Shown here: in pieces, positions 8,422 to 16,361 of the stretch
Numbering within the stretch: the stretch's first letter is position 1
Layout of the letters: the number at the start of each line of letters is the position of its first letter
Origin: an uncultured Thalassolituus sp.
Lineage (GTDB): Bacteria > Pseudomonadota > Gammaproteobacteria > Pseudomonadales > Oceanobacteraceae
Direction of reading: 5' to 3'
DNA: 21,068 nt
Assembly (NCBI GenBank): GCA_913054055.1
Contig: CAJXIT010000016.1
Location: forward strand, 1 to 21,068
Program-made: the position numbers and the translations under genes
The notes under the pieces: generated by a model
Database searches by the model: none
Seen by the model: only the letters and a program-made list of their open reading frames with translations
What the model was told of the DNA's origin: nothing

Positions 8422-9376
8422 CGGATAATTCAGCATCTAAACGAAGGGTTTCCAATAATCCTTGAAAGTCATCCGGCAACGGCACCTCCCAATGCACCAG
8501 TCGCCCAGAGTCAGGATGGTGCAATTCTAGTCGCTTGGCATGTAGCGCCTGACGAGGAAACTCACGCAGCACATCGCGCAATTGATTGCTCACCCCTTTC
8601 GGCAAGCGCACCTTGCCCCCATAGGTTTGATCACCGGCCAATGGATGCTGAATATGGGCCATGTGGACTCGAATTTGGTGAGTGCGACCGGTTTCTAATT
8701 TCACACGAACATGGGTAAATGATGGAAATTTTTCTAAAACCCGATAATGGGTAATGGCGTCTTTACCCGTTGGGTGCACGGCCATCTTGGTTCGATCCTT
8801 TGCGTGGCGAGCCATGGGTTCTTTCACACTTCCGCCACCTGTCATGGTGCCTTGTACAACGGCTTCGTATTCACGGCCCATTTCACGGCTCTGTAATTGC
8901 TCCACAATATTGTTTTGAGCCTGAAGGGTTTTAGCCACCACCATTAAACCTGTGGTGTCTTTATCTAGGCGATGCACAATACCTGCTCTTGGGATATTTT
9001 GAAGCTCAGGACAGTGATGCAACAAGCCATTTAACAAGGTGCCGGTTAAATTGCCTGCCGCCGGATGCACCACCATATTCATGGGTTTATTGATGATGAT
9101 GATATGGTCATCTTCATACACAATAGGTATATCCATTTCTTCAGGTAGCCACTCTCCTTCCGCTTGTGTGACCACACTGATTTCTAATAATTCGCCACCC
9201 ACTAATTTCTCTTTGGCTTTACGGCTTTCTCCGTCAACGGTTAAATTGCCTTCTTTTATCCAGCTTTGTAAACGGGCTCGACTGAAGTCAGGGAACAATT
9301 GCGCCGCCACTTGGTCGAATCGTTTATTGCCCAGCTCATTAGGCACTTTAATACTTTGTTGGATATGTTCTGACAT
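8405..9376 (-). CDS. rluD: 23S rRNA pseudouridine synthase RluD
   Basis: Converts the uridines at E. coli positions 1911, 1915 and 1917 in helix 69 of 23S rRNA to pseudouridine, late in large-subunit assembly. The 323 residues match E. coli RluD (326). An S4 RNA-binding domain covers about residues 16-75 (RFDQVAAQLFPDFSRARLQ). The RluA-type catalytic domain follows. It has the invariant AGIVHRLDKDTTGLMV with catalytic Asp138, and GRTHQIRVHMAHIQHPLAGD further on. The ATG at 9376 has AAGG 7 bases upstream. The last codons overlap pgeF. The gene is divergent from bamD across about 150 bp, as in Pseudomonas, where rluD and comL/bamD are also neighbours. Confidence 0.96.
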   Translation of the reverse strand: MSEHIQQSIKVPNELGNKRFDQVAAQLFPDFSRARLQSWIKEGNLTVDGESRKAKEKLVGGELLEISVVTQAEGEWLPEEMDIPIVYEDDHIIIINKPMNMVVHPAAGNLTGTLLNGLLHHCPELQNIPRAGIVHRLDKDTTGLMVVAKTLQAQNNIVEQLQSREMGREYEAVVQGTMTGGGSVKEPMARHAKDRTKMAVHPTGKDAITHYRVLEKFPSFTHVRVKLETGRTHQIRVHMAHIQHPLAGDQTYGGKVRLPKGVSNQLRDVLREFPRQALHAKRLELHHPDSGRLVHWEVPLPDDFQGLLETLRLDAELSDEVDY

Positions 9377-9443
9377 TTACTAACCTTAATGATCTGACCA
9401 ATTAACAGCTGTCGTGCTTAACTGCACCTTGGTGAACCGTGCC

Positions 9444-9485
9444 TATTGTGGTTAAATTGCATGCTTCATATGCACCACCACAATA
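9444..9485. other. composite inverted repeat upstream of bamD
   Basis: TATTGTGG (9444-9451) pairs perfectly with CCACAATA (9478-9485), and inside it TGCAT (9458-9462) pairs with ATGCA (9470-9474). The element ends 38 bases before the bamD ATG in the rluD-bamD divergent gap. A weak promoter-like pair, TTGGTG (9429-9434) and TTAAAT (9452-9457) with 17-base spacing, overlaps it. It could be a 5' leader structure or an operator. Confidence 0.4.
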
Positions 9486-9523
9486 ACAACGTAACTTTAC
9501 TTAAGATTATATCAGATATACCT

Positions 9524-10345
9524 ATGCGAATTCTTATCATCCTTTTGGCTTTATCGATACTGGCCGCCTGTAGCTCTGATGGCAAACGTCCAAGAGCCGA
9601 AGAAACCGAACAACAAATCTTTGAGAAAGCCTCTCAAGCCATAGATGACCAAAACTACTTTTTAGCGGTAGAAACCCTACAAAAGCTAGAGAGCCGCTAC
9701 CCATTTGGTAAATACAGCGAACAAGCACAGCTTGAAATGATCTTCGCGCAATTCCAAGCCCAAGAATTGGAAGGGGCACGCGCCACAGCCGAGCGCTTCA
9801 TTAGACTGCATACCGACCACAAAAATGTGGATTATGCCTATTACATGAAAGCCCTTACCACCTATGAATTAGGCTTAAGCCTTGTTGAGCGCTATTTTGC
9901 CGATGAGCAAGCCATGCGCGATGCCACCCCTGCCCGTGAAGCTTTCCAAGACTTTTCAGAATTAATTGGCCGCTTTCCAAATAGCCAATACGCCAGTGAT
10001 GCACGTCAACGCATGATTTATCTACGTGACCGCCTAGCCTTACATGATGTGCATGTGGCCAACTACTACCTTAAGCGTCACGCATTTTTAGCCGCCGCCA
10101 ACCGTGGTAAAAACATTGTCGAAAGCTATCAAGGTACTAGCCATGTGGCATCGGGTTTAGCCTTGATGGTTGAAGGTTATACACTATTGGGCCAACAAGA
10201 ATTAGCGGATACTAGCTTTAAAGTATTACAAGCCAATTTCCCCGACCACCCTCAGATCAAAGACGGCAAATTTGTAATCAGCAATTGGTCACAAAAAGAT
10301 CGCCGTAGCCTTTGGAATGTAATTACCTTCGGTTTAATTGACTAA
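9524..10345 (+). CDS. bamD: outer membrane assembly lipoprotein BamD
   Basis: Essential lipoprotein of the BAM complex that folds beta-barrel proteins into the outer membrane; it contacts BamA from the periplasm. Older names are YfiO and ComL. The start at 9524 gives a lipoprotein signal peptide ending LSILAAC, with the lipidated Cys at residue 16. An upstream in-frame start at 9446 would add 26 residues with no signal character, so I reject it. Residues 30-270 hold tetratricopeptide-like helical pairs, including YFLAVETLQKLESRYPFG and FQDFSELIGRFPNSQYASDA. The 273-residue length is a little above E. coli BamD (245). The ribosome site is weak. A strong terminator follows. Its place between rluD and the pil genes matches Pseudomonas. 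Confidence 0.95.
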   Translation: MRILIILLALSILAACSSDGKRPRAEETEQQIFEKASQAIDDQNYFLAVETLQKLESRYPFGKYSEQAQLEMIFAQFQAQELEGARATAERFIRLHTDHKNVDYAYYMKALTTYELGLSLVERYFADEQAMRDATPAREAFQDFSELIGRFPNSQYASDARQRMIYLRDRLALHDVHVANYYLKRHAFLAAANRGKNIVESYQGTSHVASGLALMVEGYTLLGQQELADTSFKVLQANFPDHPQIKDGKFVISNWSQKDRRSLWNVITFGLID

Positions 10346-10390
10346 GCAGAAGGTTTAAAGCTTCTTTCTAAAAAGCCGTAAAGAATTTTA

Positions 10391-10422
10391 AAAGCCCCAA
10401 TGTGCAAACATTGGGGCTTTTT
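10391..10422. terminator. bidirectional intrinsic terminator between bamD and nadE
   Basis: AAAGCCCCAATG (10391-10402) and CATTGGGGCTTT (10409-10420) make a perfect 12-bp stem with a 6-base loop, followed by more T. On the minus strand the same stem is followed by TTTTAAAA. It sits between two convergent genes and should stop both. Confidence 0.93.
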
Positions 10423-10459
10423 ACTTTCTACACAGGGAAAAGCGAATCAAATAAGAAAT

Positions 10460-12091
10460 TTACTTTCCTGCGCGCCAGCCGTTCGTAATTGGATAGCGAC
10501 GATCCCGCCCAAAACCGCGCTGGGTTAAACGCACACCTACCGGAGCTTGCCTGCGTTTATATTCATTCACATCCACCAGCCTAATCACTCGGTTCACAGC
10601 ATCCGCTTTGAAACCATTGGCAATTATGGCCTGGGCACTTTGGTCCTCTTCAATGTACAAACGCAGAATCTCATCCAAAATATCATACGGTGGCAAAGAG
10701 TCTTCATCCACCTGATCCGGGGCCAATTCAGCTGAGGGTGGGCGTGAGATCACACGGGGTGGAATCACTTCTTCAATGGTATTTCGATACTTAGACAGTT
10801 CAAAAACAAGGGTTTTAAATACGTCTTTTAATACACCGTAACCACCCGCCATATCCCCATATAACGTGGCATAACCCACTGCCATTTCACTTTTATTGCC
10901 CGTTGTTAAAACCATGTAACCCTTTTTATTGGAAATAGCCATTAACATCACGCCGCGACAACGGCTTTGCAAGTTTTCTTCTGTCGTATCCACTTTGGTG
11001 CCTTCAAATTCATCCGCCAGTGTATGCATAAATGCATCGTACATAGGCTCGATTGGCAATACACTGTATTTAACACCAAGGCGTAGCGCTTCATCTTCTG
11101 CGTCCTGAAGGCTCATTTGAGAGGTATATTTAAACGGCATCATCACGGCTTCAACTCGGTCTTTACCAAGTGCATCCACTGCAATTGGCAGGGTTAAACC
11201 TGAATCAATACCACCTGATAGGCCCAATAAAACCCCTTTAAACCCATTTTTATTCACATAATCTCGTACCCCTAAAACAAGGGCCTGATAGATGCTTTCT
11301 AACTGAGTGCGTTGCTCAGTGATGTGTCCGTTACTGGAAACACAGGCTTGCTCTTGAAAACCAAGCTGACAATAAGATAAATCTTCAACATACGTCTGCA
11401 TGCGTGTCACGAGTTTGCCAGAGGCATCCACCACCATGGAGCCACCATCAAATACTAACTCGTCTTGGCCGCCCACAAGATTCACATAAGCCACAGGCAT
11501 CCCTCCTTCAAGGGCGCGCTGCTCTAATATTTCTTCCCTGTGTTCGGGCTTATCAATATGAAATGGTGAAGCATTTAAATTCAACATGAGCTTTGCTCCT
11601 GCCGCTTTTGCTTGAGTCATAACACCGCTATGCCACAAATCTTCACAAATGCTTAAAGCAGTTGGAATGCCTTTGATATTAATCACACAGGCTTCATTGG
11701 CTTCTGTAAAGTAGCGCTTTTCATCAAATACTTGGTAATTAGGCAATTTTTGCTTGGCGTATTCCCCTAAACACTCCCCCTTAAAAAACACACCCGCCAT
11801 ATTAAATAATTGGCCGTTTTTATATTTTGGATAGCCCACCACAATGTAAATAGGCAAAGCGGCTTGCTGAATCACTTGTATGGCTTCGGCAATCCTTAAC
11901 TCTAAACTGGATCTAAGCAATAAATCTTCAGGTGGATAGCCTGTTAGAGTTAACTCTGGAAAAATGACAATATCCGCTTTATTCTCTAGCGCCTGCTCAG
12001 CAGCCTGTATAACATGTTGGGTATTGGATACTATATCCCCAACCAGTAAGTTTAATTGGGCTAGACAGAGTTTTAGATTTTGCTCGGACAC
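10460..12091 (-). CDS. nadE: glutamine-dependent NAD+ synthetase
   Basis: Makes NAD+ from nicotinic acid adenine dinucleotide with ATP, taking ammonia from glutamine; last step of NAD synthesis in the cytosol. The 543-residue protein has two domains. The N-terminal nitrilase-type glutaminase (about 1-255) shows the catalytic triad Glu46 (FPELTLTGYPPED), Lys115 (KQKLPNYQVFDEKRYF) and Cys149 (SICEDLWH). The C-terminal synthetase domain (about 260-543) has the PP-loop ATP motif SGGIDS at 292-297 and TTGNKSEMAVGYATLYGD. The GTG start at 12091 has AAGG upstream. This long form differs from the short ammonia-dependent NadE of E. coli. The gene is convergent with bamD and divergent from pilS across only 70 bp, and interrupts the Pseudomonas order in which pilS follows comL/bamD directly. 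Confidence 0.96.
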   Translation of the reverse strand: MSEQNLKLCLAQLNLLVGDIVSNTQHVIQAAEQALENKADIVIFPELTLTGYPPEDLLLRSSLELRIAEAIQVIQQAALPIYIVVGYPKYKNGQLFNMAGVFFKGECLGEYAKQKLPNYQVFDEKRYFTEANEACVINIKGIPTALSICEDLWHSGVMTQAKAAGAKLMLNLNASPFHIDKPEHREEILEQRALEGGMPVAYVNLVGGQDELVFDGGSMVVDASGKLVTRMQTYVEDLSYCQLGFQEQACVSSNGHITEQRTQLESIYQALVLGVRDYVNKNGFKGVLLGLSGGIDSGLTLPIAVDALGKDRVEAVMMPFKYTSQMSLQDAEDEALRLGVKYSVLPIEPMYDAFMHTLADEFEGTKVDTTEENLQSRCRGVMLMAISNKKGYMVLTTGNKSEMAVGYATLYGDMAGGYGVLKDVFKTLVFELSKYRNTIEEVIPPRVISRPPSAELAPDQVDEDSLPPYDILDEILRLYIEEDQSAQAIIANGFKADAVNRVIRLVDVNEYKRRQAPVGVRLTQRGFGRDRRYPITNGWRAGK

Positions 12092-12161
12092 CAGTTACGA
12101 CCTTGATTACCACTAAAAACGCGTATTTTGCGAGAATTAGCCATTTTGAGCAATCAAAACT

Positions 12162-13715
12162 ATGAACTCTATTATTGAAAATCAGCCCTTATCCCGCTTA
12201 TATAGCTTTTTTTCGTTTGGGGTTGCCTTACTTTTCCTTGGTTTCTATTTCTATGAAGACCAATTGCAATGGTGGCAACCCACCGTGCCCAAACTGCTGC
12301 CAATCGCGCTAAGTGGCTACTTAACCCTCACCATCAGTACAATTGTGGCTACTCGCAAGCAGCGAAATATACATACAGACCAATTACTGCCTTACTTTAT
12401 GTCTGATATTTTGTTTTATGGGTTATTACTCTTATATTTGGCCCCACAACAAACCGACATTACAGCCATCATGTTCATTACCGTTGGCTTAGGTAATTTC
12501 TTAGTCAGCAAACAATATGGGTTTCTACTGGCAGCCATGGCCACGCTTATGGTACTTAGTAACGGATTTGTTTACCCTGAACATCAAATTACTGACCAAG
12601 TACTATCCAGTAGCTTTATTAGCATTGGTTATTTTATTGAAGCGGCCATCATTCAATCATTAAAAGCCCGCATCAGCGAAGCACGCTCAAGTGCCGAAAA
12701 AAGTGAAAGTCAATTACTCACCGCATCTAAGATTAACAGCATTATTATTGACCGCATGCAAACAGGTGTGTGCGTGGTGAATAATTCAGGGCAGATTCTC
12801 AGCCTTAATCGTTCAGTGGAAGAGCGAATTGCCCCCAGTCAAGCAGGGGAAAATATTCCAGCAGAAATGTTTGAGCGCATGAAGGTATGGCAAGAGCACA
12901 AACTACAAAACGATGATGCTATTGATTTAAATTTAAACAATGGAAATAGCTACTCAGTAATGATTTCATTTGCAGAAATCAATGATGTGACAACCCTAAT
13001 TTTCATTGAAGACAAAGACACCGTCGCACGCCGAGCAAATCAGTTTAAACTAGAGTCTTTGGCCCGAATGGCAGCCAGCATTGCCCATGAGATTCGTAAT
13101 CCACTGAACGCTGTCTGTCATGCCGCACAACTGATACAAGATAACCCCAAACTCGATGAAGATGATAAACGCCTATGCGATATCATTGTGAATCAATCAA
13201 CCAGAATGGATGCCATTATCCAAAATGTATTACAAATCAGTAAGCGCAAGACAACTGAACCCAAGTGGCTTAATTTAGAACAATGGATTGAAAGCTTTTT
13301 TCATGAATTTAAACAACAAAATCATGTTACGTTTGAAACCAGTCTCACTCCCATGAAGATAAGATTTGATCCTAGCCAGCTGTATCAAGTGCTTTGGAAT
13401 CTGTCCAGCAATGCCATGCGCTATGGGCAAGCATCAAAAGATTCGCCCATTATTATTGAGTTCAAACAATTACCGAAACGGGCATCTGTGCTCATTATGG
13501 ATAACGGACCAGGCATCAGCGAGCACGAACTAAGCTATCTTTTTGAACCCTTTCACACTACATCAGCAAAAGGTACAGGGTTAGGCTTATACTTAGTGAA
13601 AGAATTATGTGAAGCCAACCATGCAGAAATCCGCTATCACAATCGATTAAGCGGTGGTGCATGCTTTGAAATATTGTTTGCACCAGACTTCAGCCATAAC
13701 AAGGGGATAAAATGA
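12162..13715 (+). CDS. pilS: type IV pilus sensor histidine kinase PilS
   Basis: Inner-membrane kinase that controls PilR; in Pseudomonas PilS senses the PilA level in the membrane and adjusts pilin transcription. The protein has 517 residues. About six hydrophobic helices span residues 15-170, followed by a short coiled coil, a PAS-like region around 190-290, and the kinase core. The H-box is IAHEIRNPL with His309. The ATP-binding domain shows the N-box (WNLSSNAMRYG), DNGPGIS and the G2 box GTGLGL at 471-476. The stop TGA overlaps the pilR ATG as ATGA, so the two are translationally coupled. The ATG at 12162 has no clear ribosome site. Identity as PilS rests on the helical N-terminus, the coupled PilR-type regulator and the adjacent minor pilin genes. 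Confidence 0.92.
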   Translation: MNSIIENQPLSRLYSFFSFGVALLFLGFYFYEDQLQWWQPTVPKLLPIALSGYLTLTISTIVATRKQRNIHTDQLLPYFMSDILFYGLLLLYLAPQQTDITAIMFITVGLGNFLVSKQYGFLLAAMATLMVLSNGFVYPEHQITDQVLSSSFISIGYFIEAAIIQSLKARISEARSSAEKSESQLLTASKINSIIIDRMQTGVCVVNNSGQILSLNRSVEERIAPSQAGENIPAEMFERMKVWQEHKLQNDDAIDLNLNNGNSYSVMISFAEINDVTTLIFIEDKDTVARRANQFKLESLARMAASIAHEIRNPLNAVCHAAQLIQDNPKLDEDDKRLCDIIVNQSTRMDAIIQNVLQISKRKTTEPKWLNLEQWIESFFHEFKQQNHVTFETSLTPMKIRFDPSQLYQVLWNLSSNAMRYGQASKDSPIIIEFKQLPKRASVLIMDNGPGISEHELSYLFEPFHTTSAKGTGLGLYLVKELCEANHAEIRYHNRLSGGACFEILFAPDFSHNKGIK

Positions 13716-15091
13716 GTAACATTCTTGTGGTGGATGATGAGCCAGACATCCTAGAGCTGCTGTCCATAACGATAAAACGCATGGGGCTTTCTTGTGTCAC
13801 CACCGACACCATCGCAAAGGCCAAGTCACTTTTAGAAGAGCAAGACTTTCAATTATGCTTAACGGATATGCGCCTACCTGATGGCTCTGGACTGGACTTT
13901 GTTTCCCATATCAGCCAAAACTTTAGCCGAGTGCCCGTCGTAATGATCACAGCCTACGGCAGTATGGATGTAGCGATTCAAGCCATGAAAGGCGGTGCGT
14001 TTGATTTTCTGTCCAAACCTGTAGATTTAGAAAAGCTGCGCTCAATTATAAAAAATGCTTTGCGTTTAGAAGACACCATTCAGACCGATCGCTCTGAGCC
14101 CATACTGCCAAATATACTCGGACATTCAGAAGCATTAATTCGCTTAAAAACACAAATGACAAAGGTCGCACGAAGCCATGCTCCAGTGTTCATTCACGGC
14201 GAGTCAGGCAGCGGCAAAGAATTAGTTGCCAGAGGCATTCATCAGGCAGGCCCAAGAGCCAGCGAAGCATTTATCGCTGTCAACTGTGGCGCCATCCCCT
14301 CCGAATTAATGGAAAGTGAATTCTTTGGTCATAAAAAAGGGGCTTTTACAGGTGCCGCTAATAACAAAGAAGGCTTTTTTCAAGCCGCTCATGGGGGGAC
14401 GTTATTCTTAGATGAGGTGGCTGACCTTCCCTTGGTCATGCAGGTAAAGTTATTAAGGGCCATACAAGAAAACACCATTCGCCCAGTGGGCAGCGAAAAA
14501 GAAATCCCTGTGGATGTGCGCATATTATCTGCCAGCCATAAAAACCTACAGCAAGAAGTAGAAGATAAAAACTTCCGAGAAGACCTATTCTACCGCTTAG
14601 ATGTTATCAACCTGCAAGTACCACCACTCAGAGACCGCTTGTCAGATGTCCCTATTCTGAGCAATCACATTCTAAAAAACCTATCCGATTCTTTAGGCTT
14701 TGGCCCTGTAGCACTGAGTCAAAATGCAATGACCACATTATGTAGCTACCACTTTCCGGGCAATATCCGTGAACTTGAAAATATACTTCAGAGAGCCATT
14801 ACATTATCTGACAGCGATGCCATTGAGGCTGAGGACTTGAATTTAAAACCAAGCCCAAAGCCTGATGAGCTAACAACCCAATCAAAAACGATCGAACGAG
14901 AGATTAAGAACAAAGAGGGTCATTCCCTGCCTTCAGGATATACATTAGAGAAATACCTTGAAAGCATTGAGAAAGAGATCATAAGCCGCACACTTGAAGA
15001 GTGTCGATGGAATAAAACCGCCACAGCAGAGCAGCTGGGCATGAGCTTTCGCTCAATTCGCTATCGTCTGAAAAAGTTAGGCATTGATTAA
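13712..15091 (+). CDS. pilR: sigma-54-dependent response regulator PilR
   Basis: NtrC-family activator that, when phosphorylated by PilS, drives sigma-54 transcription, chiefly of pilA in Pseudomonas. The 459 residues hold three domains. The receiver (1-120) has acidic Asp8/Asp9, phosphoacceptor Asp52 (LTDMRLPDG) and Lys102. The AAA+ domain has Walker A GESGSGKE at 163-170, the sigma-54 contact loop GAFTGA at 210-215 and Walker B LFLDE at 231-235. A C-terminal Fis-type helix-turn-helix occupies about 433-459 (WNKTATAEQLGMSFRSIRYR). All residues needed for activity are present. The ATG overlaps the pilS stop by 4 bases, with AAGGGG upstream. The next gene, fimT, starts 76 bases later with no terminator between. 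Confidence 0.95.
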   Translation: MSNILVVDDEPDILELLSITIKRMGLSCVTTDTIAKAKSLLEEQDFQLCLTDMRLPDGSGLDFVSHISQNFSRVPVVMITAYGSMDVAIQAMKGGAFDFLSKPVDLEKLRSIIKNALRLEDTIQTDRSEPILPNILGHSEALIRLKTQMTKVARSHAPVFIHGESGSGKELVARGIHQAGPRASEAFIAVNCGAIPSELMESEFFGHKKGAFTGAANNKEGFFQAAHGGTLFLDEVADLPLVMQVKLLRAIQENTIRPVGSEKEIPVDVRILSASHKNLQQEVEDKNFREDLFYRLDVINLQVPPLRDRLSDVPILSNHILKNLSDSLGFGPVALSQNAMTTLCSYHFPGNIRELENILQRAITLSDSDAIEAEDLNLKPSPKPDELTTQSKTIEREIKNKEGHSLPSGYTLEKYLESIEKEIISRTLEECRWNKTATAEQLGMSFRSIRYRLKKLGID

Positions 15092-15167
15092 GTACGTAGC
15101 CTGATACTGCAAAACAGCCTGAAGCAATAAACTACTTTCACTGTTTAATATCCATGGAGGAAATACA

Positions 15168-15710
15168 GTGAAAGGACTCACCTTAATCGAACTCATGGCG
15201 GCCGTTGCCATTCTCACGATAATATTATCAGTGGCTGTGCCAGGTACAGGCCATTTACTAGAAAAGTACCAAGCTGATATCGCTATAGCTAATTTAAAAA
15301 GCATACTCATGAAATCAAGAGTTCTCGCTCTTGAGCATGAGACAACCGTCACTACCTGCCCCATCCAAAACAATCGATGTAGCCAGTCTTGGAGCGACTC
15401 AATAACAGTATTTTCAGATCGCAATAACAACCAAACTATAGACCCTGACGAACAGATCTTCTTTAGCACTCAAATGAACATATCGAGTGGATTCTGGCAA
15501 AAAAAGCGAGTAAATACCCCGTATATGAAATTCAGCCCGCAAGGGCATGCGTTCTCCACTGCAACTACCTTTTTATACTGCCCATATTCGGCAAATACTA
15601 GACTCGCCAAGCAACTTATCGTCAATTTTCAGGGGCGAATAAGGGTTAATACCTACCTATCCAGTAATGGGACGCCTTACGCAAGCATTTCTCCATTAGG
15701 GTGTAGTTGA
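15168..15710 (+). CDS. fimT: minor pilin / DNA-uptake pseudopilin FimT (GspH-type)
   Basis: Pseudopilin of the type IV pilus, made as a prepilin, cleaved by PilD and held in the inner membrane or pilus. GTG at 15168 has an excellent ribosome site (GGAGG, 7 bases upstream) and gives a very short leader, MKG, cut before LTLIELM, with Glu at position +5. A hydrophobic helix follows to about residue 25, then a GspH-like domain. Paired Cys (CPIQNNRC) and the segment VFSDRNNNQ fit FimT. Near the C-terminus residues 156-159 read GRIR, matching the GRxR motif implicated in DNA binding by FimT of naturally transformable bacteria; this separates it from the second GspH-type gene. The order pilR, fimT, fimU agrees with Pseudomonas, though the intervening thiO gene is absent. 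About 130 bases separate it from fimU. Confidence 0.88.
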   Translation: MKGLTLIELMAAVAILTIILSVAVPGTGHLLEKYQADIAIANLKSILMKSRVLALEHETTVTTCPIQNNRCSQSWSDSITVFSDRNNNQTIDPDEQIFFSTQMNISSGFWQKKRVNTPYMKFSPQGHAFSTATTFLYCPYSANTRLAKQLIVNFQGRIRVNTYLSSNGTPYASISPLGCS

Positions 15711-15718
15711 ACGGTACA

Positions 15719-15734
15719 TTGGCACAGGAAGTGT
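15719..15734 (+). promoter_or_regulatory. possible sigma-54-like promoter upstream of fimU
   Basis: TTGGCAC (15719-15725) matches the -24 element of sigma-54 promoters exactly. The -12 element at the right distance reads GTGT instead of TTGC, lacking the conserved final C. It lies about 105 bases before fimU, downstream of the sigma-54 activator gene pilR. Weak evidence. Confidence 0.25.
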
Positions 15735-15747
15735 GAGCCAGTATACA

Positions 15748-15778
15748 TCAAGGTTTTAGAGCTCCCCTAAAACCTTGA
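15748..15778. other. 12-bp perfect stem-loop between fimT and fimU
   Basis: TCAAGGTTTTAG (15748-15759) pairs perfectly with CTAAAACCTTGA (15767-15778) around a 7-base loop. The sequence after it is ATTTC on the plus strand, not a real T-run. It may end or attenuate the fimT transcript, protect the 5' end of a processed fimU mRNA, or be an operator. The strongest RNA structure in the pilus region. Confidence 0.55.
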
Positions 15779-15839
15779 ATTTCAACCGTTAGTCCGTTTT
15801 CATTAGCTATCTAAGAGCCCTATTGTTTATATAGTAGTT

Positions 15840-16361
15840 ATGAAAAACTCAAATCTAAAAGTAGCAACCGCTTCACGACAGCAAGGCATGACCTTAATTG
15901 AGCTAATGATAGCAACAATCATACTGGCAATTTTAGCTAGCGTAGCTGTGCCATCTATGAAGAGCTTATTTGAACGTAAAAGTGTTTTTGCAATCGGTGA
16001 CCTGTTTGTTAAGAGCGTTAAACTTGCAAGACTAGAAGCGATCCAGCGTGGCAGAACCGTTAGAGTCATAACAACGAGCGGCACAGGAGACTGGTCATTA
16101 GGCTGGTCTATCGAGTTTACAGATGACGCAGGAGTCATACAACCAATCCGTAGCTTTCCAGAACTGCCAAGTAGCCCAGTTTTCACAAGTAATGAATATG
16201 ATGGAACGCCAGTGCTAACCATTCTACCAACAGGCCAAGTCGCAACCGTTGGATCATTTGACTTGTATTATGCAGACTGTGTTGGGGATCAACGATTAGG
16301 ATTTAATATTCTACTATCCGGCTTGGTGCAAAAAGGAGTTTCCTCATGTCCGTCAATTTAA
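15840..16361 (+). CDS. fimU: minor pilin FimU (GspH-type)
   Basis: Minor pilin of the complex (FimU, PilV, PilW, PilX, PilE) that primes type IV pilus assembly and sits at its tip with PilY1. The 173-residue prepilin has a 16-residue basic leader ending QQG, cut before MTLIELM with Glu at +5. A hydrophobic helix follows to about residue 42, then a GspH-type domain with two Cys near the C-terminus (about 162 and 171) that could form the usual pilin disulphide. No GRxR motif is present, unlike in the preceding gene. The ribosome site before ATG 15840 is weak. The 3' end overlaps pilV by 16 bases. I name it fimU by position and by similarity of architecture to Pseudomonas; it could be labelled a second FimT-like protein by automated tools. 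Confidence 0.85.
   Translation: MKNSNLKVATASRQQGMTLIELMIATIILAILASVAVPSMKSLFERKSVFAIGDLFVKSVKLARLEAIQRGRTVRVITTSGTGDWSLGWSIEFTDDAGVIQPIRSFPELPSSPVFTSNEYDGTPVLTILPTGQVATVGSFDLYYADCVGDQRLGFNILLSGLVQKGVSSCPSI

Noticed and set aside
9446..9523. A longer BamD starting at 9446
   Set aside because: The extra 26 residues are His- and Asn-rich and would bury the lipoprotein signal peptide that begins at 9524.
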